Shown piece after piece: positions 54,812 to 64,000 of a stretch of DNA of 64,000 nucleotides. Below the pieces are notes generated by a model that was given only the letters and a program-made list of their open reading frames with translations, was not told the DNA's origin and searched no databases. The first letter of the stretch is position 1; the number at the start of each line of letters is the position of its first letter. Source of the stretch: Agarophyton chilense (lineage: Eukaryota > Rhodophyta > Florideophyceae > Gracilariales > Gracilariaceae); NCBI GenBank assembly GCA_030374765.1, contig JARGXX010000103.1, positions 408,265 through 472,264 of the forward strand, read 5' to 3'. A program made the position numbers and the translations under genes.

Positions 54812-57800
54812 TCAATGATACTGCCGAAGAAGATTCTTGTCCATGACGTATTTGTGCCATACATCTGTGATTGTGCCATCGCGATCCACGAAGTCTGAAG
54901 TTGGCTGCCATTCTGCATCATGTATTGGAGATCCGTTCATCAACGTGAGAAACTGATATCCTCTTCCACGCTTCCTGTGCTTGAGAATTGATTCAACGTA
55001 TTGTTCATCTCCATCCACAGCTGGAACAGGTTCCGGTCTCTCTGCCACATCGGCTCTTATATCCATAGGTTGACTGATATATGGAGTCGTGTGAGATACG
55101 TGCACAACAGGATGAATCCGGAAGTGCGCCGGTAGTTCCAACTTCACAGCATTCTTTCCAACAACTTCAATAACTTGAAATGGTCCGTATCGCTTTGCCG
55201 TTAGCTTATCTGAAGCTTGAGATCTAGAATACGCATCAGTGAACAAGGTCTTATTAATCCAAAGCATATCTCCAATTTTGTACTGAGGAGATTTGTACTT
55301 CCGCGAGGAGTACGCACTTTGTCTTGCTTTCGCCACTTTGTACGCAAACTGAGCATCTTCAAGCGAATTCTTCAATCTTTCCTTAAACTCTGATAAGCTT
55401 TCCAAAGATACCTCAGATCCGGATAACATTTCTAAAGGAGACTTCGGAATCTATCCAAGATCCATTTCAAACGGTGTAGTTCCTAGATCTTCACTCACAG
55501 CGGAATTATACGCAAATTCAGCTGCTGGCAACAACTCATCCCAGTCATCTTGATGGTATGAACAGTAACAACGCAAATAGTTTTCAACCATTCTGTTCAT
55601 CACTTCTGATGATCCGTCTGTCTGTGGATGACGACTCGTCGACATTTTCAACTTAATGCCACAGAGTTCCATAAGTCGTTTCCAGAAGTTGGACGTAAAC
55701 TTAGGATCCCTATCCGAGACTATACTGTCCGGCAGACCATGTTGTTTGAACATATTCCGAAAGAAAGATTCTGCAGCGTTAACAGCTGTGTCGGTTCCCA
55801 TAGAAGGTATGAAGTGTACGCTTCTTGTTAACCTATCCACCCATGTGGTAATCGAATCGAAGCCTCTCTTGCTCTTCGGAAGACTCACTATGAAATCAGT
55901 AGCCAGTGAGCCCCATCTCCGTTCTGGCATCTCTAGAGAGCTTGGTTCTGTTAACTTTTTCTGCCTGGAATCCTTGTACTGCTGACATTTCAAACATCCT
56001 TGAACATAACTCTTTACGTCACGGCTTTTGTGTTTCCAGTAATAGTTGTCAAGTCTGGAAAGCGTCTTACTGAACCCAAAATGACCACTGATCTTTGAGT
56101 CATGGGCTAATTGTAAAACGTTCGACACAGAATTCCTAGGAACACACAACTTGCCAGCGTATTTGAGCTTCAAACCATCTTGACTAAACATCGGAAGAAT
56201 CTTTTCAACTGTTCGTCGTTTCATTTCTTCTTCAGGCCATTCTCCATGAAGGGCTCGAACTATCGGTCCGAAGAATTGATCACTTTCATAATCAGACCGA
56301 ACTTTGTTCACGTCAATCGAGGGGACCTCCATTTCGTTAATCTTTGTTTCGTTGTTGACAATGTGAGGTGCCCTTGACAAAGCATCTCCCAGTACATGAA
56401 TTTTTCCTGGTTTCAATGTAATTGGGAAGATACTAAAGTTCCCGAGTGTTTCAAGCCATCTTGCTTCTTTCCTACTCAACTTAGGTTTCGTAAAGAAGTG
56501 CTTGAGAACCTGATTATCCGTAAATATTTCGAACGATGAGCCTTCCAGATAGCAACGAAATCTTCCTAAGAACGATATAAGTCCGAGAAGCTCGCGATCA
56601 TTCGCAGAGTAGTCGGCCTCAGCTGGGGAAAGTTTCTTTGAATAAAATTCGATAACTCTGTCCTTCCCATTTTCATCAAGCTGAGTCAACGTGCCGCCTA
56701 CAGCCAACTGCGAAGCATCGACATGACCTCTAAATGGCTTCTTCCAATTCGGTGACACAAGTATTGGAGCACGAGTTATGGCGTTTTTCAGAGACTCAAA
56801 TGCAGACGTGCATTTATCATCCCATTTATCCATACCCATTTCTTTCTTTGTGAGATTCGTGAGCGGAGCAGCTATTTCTGAGAATCCTGCAATGAATCGT
56901 CTAAAGAACTACAGCAATCCGAGGAAGTTTCGAAGGTCCGTCAACGTATCAGGCCTTGGCCATGTCTTCAATACGCTTGCTTTCTCAGGATTAACTCGGA
57001 TTCCTTCTTTTCCGACAATGAATCCCAGAAATTGCATTTCCGATTTCATAAACTCACACTTCTTAGGTGATACGTACAGCTCATGTTCTCTCAATCTCTC
57101 CAATACGGTTTCCAGATGCTTTAGATGACTCTTCTCATCCTTACTGAATATCAAAAGATCATCCATGTAGACCACCATGAAAATATCGATACAATCGTAG
57201 AATATCTGATTCATTAACGTCTGAAACGTTTCCGGGGCATTACACAAACCCATAGGCATTACAAGATATTCAAACTGACCATACTTTGTATTGAATGCAG
57301 TCTTCTCGATATCTTCAGGTCGAACTCTTATCTGATGAAACCTGGTTTTCAAATCCAACTTTGAGAAAAACTTTGCACCTCCAAGACGATCAAACATCTC
57401 ATCAGATCGCGGCAATGGGGCGTTATTTCTCTTGGTTATCCGGTTTAGAGCTCGATAGTCAACCACTCTCCTTAATGGTTTGTTCTTCTCTTTCACGAAG
57501 AACAACGAGGCTCCATAGGGTGACTTGCTTGGTCTGATCTTTCCTTTCCTTAACAGTGTTTCAACATAGTACTTCGCTGCTTCCAACTCTAAAGGCGATA
57601 GCTGGAAGAGAGGACGATGTGGAGGCTTTGCATTGACATCCGTCTCAATTTGATGATCAACGAAACGTTTCGGGGGAAGTCCGTCAGGTAGTTCTTCTTT
57701 AAACACATCATTGTACTTCCTGACAAGGTGTTGAACCTTAGGACTTTGATTCCCATCACTGTCGGATTTCAGGATTGAGTTCACTTGAACCAGTCTGAAT

Positions 57801-58470
57801 ACTTGAAAGTCACTTCTGTTTCCCTTCTTCTTGATCATTCTTCTGAAGCTTTTCACACCAATATTTGTCACTTTCACTCCTGGAATATTCTTCTCTTCAC
57901 GGAAACCAATCGGAACAAAATCAGAGCCTATTTTCACAATCCTTTTAGCATAGTCTATTTTGGGATTGGTGGCAACATGCCAAGGCATTCCGAGCAGAAC
58001 GTCATAACGAGAGCTAGCCACTAGCCAATTTGAAGTATACTCGTGAGAGCCTAACTTCAGCGTTCCGCTCAGAATAATTTCTGATGCTTCTTCCGTATTT
58101 CCATCTTGTGAGTGCTTGACTTGGACCCTTGTCCTTACAGTATCGAACAATCCTTTGTTCTTACACATAAACTGTCTCGAAACTACATTAGTGTTACATC
58201 CGTCATCTTTCAATACTTTCACTTCTATTCCTTGCAGGTTTCCTTTAAGTATGATAAGATCATTCACGGGTATATCTCCACCCTGACGAATGCAGTCTTC
58301 TCGACTTTGTAATGTGTTCGATTCAGCTCTCTCTTCTCTAGAGGCGGATCTCTCTTCTTGTAGAGATCGTAATTCACATCTTAACTGCTTCATCTCTGCA
58401 GTGAGTTTCTCCAAAGCACTCATCTCAGGTCCATCCTGAGCGCAAACATTTCTGATTTTCGATGGACCAC
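54812..58470 (-). pseudogene. Ty3-B pol: protease, RT, RNase H, integrase
   Basis: The frame is open from before the gag stop and lies at -1 relative to gag; the first ATG is at 58423. The protease region has VKVLKDDGCNTNVVS: DDG at the active site instead of the usual D-[ST]-G, which is unusual. RT has LDLKTRFHQIRV and an intact YMDD (57158-57169). A TAG at 56909-56911 splits FLGLL from FFRRFIAGF. RNase H follows (GHVDASQLAVGG...FTDNQVL). The integrase zinc finger has HDSKISGHFG...CLKCQQYK. The DDE core residues are visible in ATDFIVSLPKS, VSDRDPKFTS and SSEVMNR. A TAG at 55451-55453 follows PFEMDLG. The C-terminus has a GPFQVIEVVG fold segment and a degenerate chromodomain (QYVESILKHRKRGRG...AEWQP). 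Confidence 0.95.
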
Positions 58471-59313
58471 TTAGTTTTTCGATTCAAACGTTGAATCTTC
58501 AACTTGAGAATTATTCCACGATACTGACTTAGACTTCTTGTCCGTTCCAGATTTCTTATGCTTCCAAGCTCGACAGCCTTCTTTGTGACAAACGAAGCAA
58601 GATCCAGTACGCATATCCTTCATGCGCTGTTGATACTCTCCACTGTTCATGCTTGAATTCTTTGTGCTGCTTCGGAAAGCCCTTCCTTGATAGTGTGTGC
58701 CAGTATTTTCAAAGTTCCCTATCTCCGTGGGCTGTGGACCAGAGCTCCGAAAGCTCGACGGCTGTCCACCACAGGAACTGTACATTCCGGCACCAAACAG
58801 AGCACTATCCACACTTAAAGCAATTCGAGCGGCGTCATCAATAGTAGTCGGGTTCGACTTCAATACTTCCAGCTTCACTTGAGGCTTCAATCCTGAGCAG
58901 AACCTATCCAGCTCCTCGTCATCAGAAATTCCTGGGATAGCCAACACAGTATTTCTGAACTCTGTGAGGTATGAAGACACAGAAGTTTGCTGAGAGAGTC
59001 GACGAAGCTTGTCTCTTGCACGTCGAATGCTATCCTGAGGAACGAATTCTGCTCTTACTGCTGCTTCAAATTCTTGCCACGTAGTTGGTATCTATTGTGA
59101 TTTAACTAATACATACCACCAGCTCGCAGCCGTGCCTTTCAGTAGCATAGAAGCAAAGCCAATCTTGGTGGCCTCATTAAGATCGAGATCTGGACTAGCG
59201 ACCTGCACGAGATTCAGATACTGGCTGACTTGGTATATCGAAGCATCCACAACCAATCGATCCCTCTTGCCATCGAAGTCACCCGGCTTACTTGGTCTGA
59301 ATACCCCCCACAT
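58471..59313 (-). pseudogene. Ty3-B gag
   Basis: About 280 codons from ATG 59313 to TAA 58471-58473, broken by a TAG at 59092-59094. The capsid part has KPGDFDGKRD...ASWWYV and, after the stop, TTWQEFEAAVRAEFVP and LTEFRNTVLAI, the Retrotrans_gag pattern. The nucleocapsid has one zinc knuckle, CFVCHKEGCRAWKH, with ligand order C-x2-C-x4-C-x4-H instead of the usual CCHC order, followed by a Lys/Ser-rich tail. The end reads TCG AAA AAC TAA, and pol is open in the -1 frame across it, so frameshifting at the A-rich stretch is plausible. Confidence 0.9.
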
Positions 59314-59919
59314 GAAGAATGATCAAATCTTCTCTAAACTCTTGACTGCTTGATTTCCGTTTGCTTGATTTCCACTTCTTGGGATTCGTCCCTAGGCGAC
59401 GGGTCCTCTACCCGCGGAGAAGGTGATTTCAGCAAGCTCTGTCCGGCTCCCACACCACTAGGGCTCCGGTACTTCTTAATCCGTTCGGGATATCCCCACC
59501 AGTTTACTACGTAAACCCTTCGGTGTCCTTACCCTATAGGAAAAAGATCACGAACCGACCAACTGCAGTCTCCTCCCCTTGACTTGCTCTATGGTACTGG
59601 AGTCTTACTTGAATATCTTACCTGATCGAACCCTGTTTTAGCGTTACTCGAATCCTTGTCCCAGTCGGTCGACCTAGCGAACAGCAAGGTTACTGGAGTA
59701 GTCAGTCAGCCTAACAACAAATGAACCAGACACCCTGCACTCCAGCCCCGAGTACTAGTTCACTGTTGCTTCTGTTTGACAGCCGGCTCTCCTGCCCACG
59801 GTCTGTCAAGGCGTACCTGGCACTCCAGCCCGCAGGTACCCTTATCGCAACTCTAAACACTTGATTATGTTTCCAGATTCGCTCCACCCGAAGCGAGGCC
59901 AGCCCTGCGATGCTACCAG
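59314..59919 (-). other. Ty3-B leader with primer-binding site
   Basis: The 600-nt untranslated region between the 5' LTR and gag has no long frame. One base inside the LTR, the minus strand reads TGGTAGCATCGCAGGG (59918-59903). The TGGTAGCA start fits pairing with an initiator-Met-like tRNA 3' end (...TGCTACCA), but the tRNA identity is inferred. Confidence 0.7.
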
Positions 59920-60267
59920 TGCGACGAAGGCAGCTGGGCTAGGGTGGCTATCGGGGAGCGCGGTGCGATTTTCGAGTGATGCAATGTGTTGTACTTTACT
60001 TTTCCTACGGTCTGAGATCTTATCCCCCAAAAGTCACTAAAGTCGGGGACCAGGTCCTCCTTATATAGACTTTTGACCCCCTTTAAATAGCTCTTAAACG
60101 CATTTTTTCTAGATTGTTCTAGACTCATCTAAGAAGTTTCTAGAATAGAGAGAGAATCTTCTAGATAGTTCTAAATGCATAACATATGCATCAATATTAC
60201 ACAAATGATGCAACATCTCTACAATGATGTTGCTTGAAAGAAGTACTATCTGTACATGTTTGTTGCA
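59920..60267 (-). repeat. Ty3-B 5' LTR
   Basis: 348 bp, TG...CA. On the plus strand it contains CTTATATAGACTTTTGA, also present in the other LTR. Confidence 0.95.
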
Positions 60268-60272
60268 GCAAC
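60268..60272. other. Target site duplication GCAAC (right) of Ty3-B
   Basis: Matches 54429-54433. Confidence 0.9.
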
Positions 60273-61342
60273 CGCCGTTTTTACATAAGATAGAAACTAG
60301 CCTGCTTATCAGTTAAACATATATTCTATACTTTTTTATTCCTTAAGATGCATTCTTTCACATGGAAGCAGTTTCGTGAGGCACATATTCTTTGAAGTAG
60401 GTTGTACCAAGTCTTTACTGTTTGGAGGTCAAAACAGGAAAAACATTTGGTCAAAATAACTAAAAATCAGCACCTAAATTTACAGTTTAGCTTCATATGG
60501 AGCCAGTTTTCTATTTCTTAGTAATTAGGCAATAAATGCAATCCACAACTTTTATATAACTGGAACACATTGCCAAACGCTCTTTTTATGATGGCCTCAA
60601 CATTTGAAGTATGCATTACTAGATGATTGAAAGAGATATTTTCAATCGACATGTTTCTGTGGATCGTTTAAGGCCAAAAATATTTGGTTGTTGTTTTCTT
60701 TTGCTAAAAATTAAGTTTTCTACACAAAACAGTCTATCCTTTAAAAAAGATTATTAAAGCTCTGCTTGCCTAGATTCAAGAGGCGTTTTCTAAACGATAA
60801 AGATTTATGGTTTTTATTTTTGTTTTCTTCCTTTCTGCTCTACGTTTAAAAATTCATATCTTGAATGAATTTCAGTTACTTTTTAAGAAAAATCTTTGCC
60901 TCAGATGAGGCCAATCCTCCGGGCATGTAAACACTACTACTGTTTTTCACAGTAAAACTGTTCGACGTCGAAACATTTGACGTGGAAAGATTCCAATATG
61001 ATGATTGGCAGTCTGTCGTTGGCACGGAACCTCTTTACTGAGATCGAAAGATAATTTAAAGTCTTTCTATAAAAGTTAAACCCTGTTTTGACGGAGTGTT
61101 TTTGTAAAATAATTGGCATTCTTTGCCGTCCTGAGAATTTTCTGATGTGTTCAGGTTTCGTTGTTGACATTGTTCTAAAAAAATATTGTCTTATATCAAT
61201 ATGCTTGTCGTTTTTGTCGAGGTTTGCTTTGGCGCAATCAAATCTGCGTAACGTTTGTCGATATAATGTAGCTTCAGATTATTCAGGGCGTTATTGTTTC
61301 TCTGAAAAGCTTTTGAATAGCTTTGTGTGTTTGGTAGCAGTT
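60273..61342. other. AT-rich spacer with degenerate palindromes
   Basis: No coding-like frame is present. Degenerate versions of the 16-bp palindrome occur at about 60490-60505 and 60898-60912. The latter is followed by CCAATCCTCCGGGCATGTAAA, the inverse of the sequence near 4866-4886, showing a shared dispersed repeat in opposite orientation. Confidence 0.55.
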
Positions 61343-62160
61343 TCAGATGATATATATTCGGCTTCCGTTTTCGATATGGCCTACATATATTTTCACGTAA
61401 TGACCAAGATAAAGAGGTGACGTACACATATCAAACAATTCCAGAAATAAAATTGGGATTTTTTTCTGGTTTTCGATAGCACAATTGCTGTAAACCTGGA
61501 GCACCTGTTCTTGTTTTAGAAAGTTCTGTCCGGCGAGTGAGAATATTCCGTGTGTTGAGGTGCCTTTCAGGTGATTCAAGAGGAATTGAAGTGCTTCTTG
61601 ATGATTTTTTTGCATGTTGGACATGTGCTGTGAAAGACGTTTTGTTACATAAGCCACATCTGGATCTGTGCTTTCTGTTGTATAACTTATTTATCCTATG
61701 ATTTTTCTGTAGATTGCGCCGTCAAATTGTCTTCGTTTTTTGCTCTTGGTTTCTGCTCGAGAGTTTACATGCTGTTGTATGGCGTGATCGTTGGAGTGCA
61801 GTATTTCATGTTGGTTTCTTGCAGCACTTCATAGTAAAAATCTGGTTGAGATATGTGAGTGCCGTATTTTGATCGTCCGATTCTTCAGTTGAGGAGTCTT
61901 CACAGTAATCCGAGTCATTTTTTCTAGTCTTTGGTGATCATTTTGGGTTTTAGATCTTCGATGAGTGATTGTTTTGGATGCAAGGACTAAAACGTCGTCG
62001 ATTGTTATACAGATAATTATGTAATCTTGGTGTGCATTTTGGATTTATAGGCAGGGATCGTGTTTGGAGCTGAAGAAACCGAGTTTGGTGAGAAACTTCT
62101 GAAATCCATGATTGTAGTACAAAACGGCGAGTGTTGACCTAAACCCCTAAACCCAAAGTT
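61343..62160 (-). pseudogene. Ty1/copia polyprotein remnant (RT to RNase H linker)
   Basis: On the minus strand, starting near 62150: GLGQHSPF (the YGLKQ-type block), then HGFQKFLTKLGFFSSKHDPCL. After small frameshifts ITIDDVLVLAS follows, with the paired Asp codons of the copia RT at 61994-61999. Further on come AIYRKIIG, a stop, and ISYTTESTDPDVAYVTKRLS (about 61690-61625), then QHMSNMQKNHQEALQFLLNH and LKGTSTHGIFSL, the conserved RT/RNase H connection of Ty1/copia elements. Frames are shifted at least three times. No LTRs, integrase or gag were found, so only a fragment survives. Confidence 0.85.
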
Positions 62161-62636
62161 GTTATCAACAAACGAATTCTCTCGTGCGGTACTTTGGAAA
62201 ACACTTTTGTATTCGTTAAATACAGTGGTTCCATGTCACATGGAACCAATGGAAACCCTTCACTGCGCTACACGTAATTCTATGTACAGTGGTGCCTTTG
62301 AAGAGCACGCAACAACTACCCTCGCTAATAGCGCAGGAAACCACCGAAAACCAAAACAGCATGACCGATAATTGCGATCCGATCCTCGTGCACGGGCCTC
62401 GTCGTCCTTTCATCTACCCTAGATTCTGGGGTACCCATCTATCCTTGTCAGAACCTTGTACATCTCACCACGCATGGCCGTAGTACTATGGTCGGCTTTG
62501 CCTTATTCTTTCACGAATGGTCATCTATTGTCACACACATGAATCAAACCCGCGCGGCGCATACCCACTCCGAATCTCATGAGCTGCATCTCACTTGGTG
62601 AGCCTGTACTCCCGCCCGTTCTTCTTACCATCCGCT
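62161..62636. other. No gene recognised
   Basis: Short overlapping frames on both strands. Nothing diagnostic. Confidence 0.4.
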
Positions 62637-63017
62637 TCACAAAACCTCAAGCCACATCGTCACAGTCCTTAGCAATCCTAAGTACCACAAATAGTTGCTG
62701 CACTGTTTCTTCGTTATCCCACGTACATACCACAATATCTGTGGCCACACTTTCCTCAAAAATGGATGATACTGCGTCGTCCTCTTTAACAATATGGTGC
62801 GCATACGCGGGCCGTCGCCCACCGTCCTTCTCCACTGATACGTACCTAGCCCGCAAAAATATGGCAATGTGCTTTCCTTCACATCCATGAGTTCCTGCGA
62901 TTTGATTCTCCAGCTGGCGGCTTCGCTCCAAGTGATGTGAAGGCCGATGTTGGGCTCAATCTCTAATAACTGCCTCCCATTCGAAGCATCTTCCCCACGG
63001 GAGACTAAGTTCTCCAC
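62637..63017 (-). pseudogene. Unrecognised minus-strand coding-like sequence
   Basis: Two minus frames overlap here (63017-62637 and 62931-62647). The second is the more protein-like in its C-terminal part (HIAIFLRARYVSVEKDGG, TDIVVCTWDNEETVQQLF) and ends at a TGA at 62647. The first looks better upstream of about 62900. A frameshift or an intron (a GTACGT donor-like site occurs at GCTAG|GTACGT) would explain the switch. No family recognised. Confidence 0.35.
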
Positions 63018-63169
63018 AATCTCAGAGTTGCGTCATTATCCGTTCTCCAAAGCTCTTGCGTATCTCTTGCGTAAAGCTTGCAGCATTTGAGCTGCACCCG
63101 TTTTTCGTGTCATACAATTCGATTCCATCTGTGTCTGAGATGGGGCAGCCGGCGCTGCCCCTTCTCAGC

Positions 63170-63620
63170 TCATTCCCGTTTCATTCCTTCTCCGGTCGAA
63201 CAACAATAGTAGAACGTGTGCAGCCGCTCGAACCAGTCTCGAGCAATGGCTCTCTCCATGGCATTCAGATGCAAGTTTTGATGCTTGTTGACTTCAAGCC
63301 AGCCCTTGAACGTTCTGGGAACCATCTCCGAAACCATGTCGGAGCAATTACTGGCATGTGAAAATTTGGAACGGTGTACATGCACAGTTCAAGGCCTCGA
63401 TGGGCGTTCGGCTTGTCCAAACCCTTCGCGCTTTCTCCATGTGTGCGGTAAATAAAGAACAACGGTTACAAGTACCAATCCTTCGATCTCTCCACCTCCC
63501 CCTGATACCTTAGCGCACTGTCACGGTCCGTGTAATGCATGTCCGTCACACTATCAATCTCCTTCGCTGGCCATCGATAGACGCAGGGTCCCGATTCTTG
63601 CAAAAAGCGTGGGAGCGCTA
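63170..63620 (-). other. Unrecognised minus-strand coding sequence, possibly spliced
   Basis: A frame at 63620-63475 reads LPRFLQESGPCVYRWPAKEI and ends in ERSKDWYL at a TAA that overlaps a GTAACC donor-like site. A second frame 63385-63170 reads MVPRTFKGWLEVNKHQNLHL and ARDWFERLHTFYY before a TGA. Both are protein-like in composition. They could be exons of one gene separated by a short intron, or a frameshifted gene. No domain recognised. The downstream unit at 63017-62637 may belong to it. Confidence 0.4.
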
Positions 63621-63648
63621 AAATAGATTCTCCAATCCCTATTCACAA

Positions 63649-64000
63649 CTACTCAAACACAAAAGCAGCATACATCAGAACACAGAACAATCCCGACATC
63701 ATCAATCCCAAGAGTCCCTTGTACTTGCCCGATTTGTCCCATCGCAGAATATTTCCCTGGATGAGAAGACCATTCCTTGTAGTAGCGTTAGTAATTCGCA
63801 GTTCCACTGCGGCTCGATGACTTCCCGATGCCAACTTCTCGAAACACATGTTCAAGACGTTCTTGGTGAGACCTGTGAGAAGGTATTCAGGAAGTGCGGC
63901 CGCACTTAGACTATAATTAAACACTGAGACCAGCACAGGATTGTTTTGTTCGGTAAAACACGGGCTTTGCGCCGGCTGCTGCTTCTCATAAAACTTCAAA
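63649..64000 (-). CDS. Unrecognised protein, C-terminal 116+ codons, with a C-terminal membrane segment
   Basis: An open minus frame enters from the window edge and stops at TAG 63649-63651, so the 5' end is missing. It is mostly soluble-looking, with Asn-rich and Ala/Leu-rich stretches (RAAVELRITNATTRNGLL). It then has a hydrophobic segment GLLGLMMSGLFCVLMYAAFV a few residues before the end, which suggests a C-terminal membrane anchor. No homology recognised. Clean composition and absence of stops make it the best host-gene candidate after MED15, but its identity and start are unknown. Confidence 0.45.
   Translation of the reverse strand, partial: LKFYEKQQPAQSPCFTEQNNPVLVSVFNYSLSAAALPEYLLTGLTKNVLNMCFEKLASGSHRAAVELRITNATTRNGLLIQGNILRWDKSGKYKGLLGLMMSGLFCVLMYAAFVFE

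Larger units (their letters stand above)
54434..60267 (-). mobile_element. Ty3-B: compact full-length Ty3/gypsy chromovirus
   Basis: 5,834 bp, with LTRs at 54434-54779 and 59920-60267, 5-bp duplications, primer site and purine tract in the expected places. On the minus strand: 5' LTR, leader, gag, pol (protease, RT, RNase H, integrase, chromodomain-like end), 3' LTR. Every interruption I found in its long frames is a single in-frame TAG (59092, 56909, 55451); I saw no frameshift mutation in pol. Catalytic residues of RT and integrase are retained. It inserted about 500 bp downstream of the MED15 stop, in convergent orientation. Confidence 0.95.

Noticed and set aside
62137..62156. Telomere-like CCTAAACCCCTAAACCC
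   Set aside because: On the minus strand it falls in the copia RT block (GLGQHSPF region) and has only two units, so it is coding-derived, not an interstitial telomere.
1..64000. CRISPR array, prokaryotic operon, phage or plasmid features
   Set aside because: No spaced direct repeats, no tight same-strand gene clusters and no ribosome-binding pattern. Eukaryotic Mediator gene, intron and chromoviruses point elsewhere.

Overview
This window is a eukaryotic, transposon-dominated nuclear contig. I see no rRNA, no convincing tRNA, no operon-like gene packing and no CRISPR array. One host gene is clear: a Mediator subunit 15 (MED15) homologue at 49.6-53.9 kb with an N-terminal KIX domain, a very long Q/A-rich middle, one short intron near its 5' end and a typical MED15 C-terminal domain. 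Low intron content, a ~100 bp intron, a GC-rich gene set in AT-rich repeat DNA, and a decayed Hedgehog/Hog-type Hint domain together suggest a florideophyte red alga (Chondrus-like). The organism is an inference, not proven by the sequence.

Layout. 0-26 kb is a graveyard of old, frameshifted elements: two LINE reverse-transcriptase remnants (3.5-4.1 kb + and 8.7-10.0 kb -), a PiggyBac-like element with an internal deletion (5.1-7.2 kb), a pogo/Tigger-like transposase (12.9-13.7 kb), a TNP2/CACTA-type transposase (19.2-21.9 kb) and several unrecognised coding-like tracts. A G-rich island lies at 24.8-25.0 kb.

26.5-43.9 kb is a nested stack. A Helitron (Rep with HUH and Y2 motifs, then a PIF1-type helicase) is broken at about 30.12 kb by a second PiggyBac-like copy. 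That copy is split by an 11.1 kb Ty3/gypsy chromovirus (32373-43494, on the minus strand, 887-bp LTRs, perfect 5-bp target duplication TAATC). This Ty3 element (Ty3-A) carries, besides gag and pol, a 635-codon reading frame on the opposite strand between pol and its 3' LTR. The frame starts inside the LTR edge, contains one in-frame TGA and matches no family I recognise. It is the best candidate here for something new.

43.9-48.1 kb holds a hAT-like transposase remnant and the Hint pseudogene. MED15 follows. Its 3' flank has a ~50-bp tandem repeat beginning directly at the stop codon, then a second, compact Ty3/gypsy element (Ty3-B, 54434-60267, 5-bp duplication GCAAC) whose frames are broken only by three amber codons. 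The right end has a Ty1/copia remnant (61.3-62.2 kb) and unrecognised minus-strand coding sequence running off the window.

Most elements are inactive: catalytic residues are lost in the pogo element, both PiggyBac copies and the Ty3-A reverse transcriptase, and nonsense codons are frequent. Ty3-A and Ty3-B are the youngest insertions, with LTR pairs about 97% identical by manual count.
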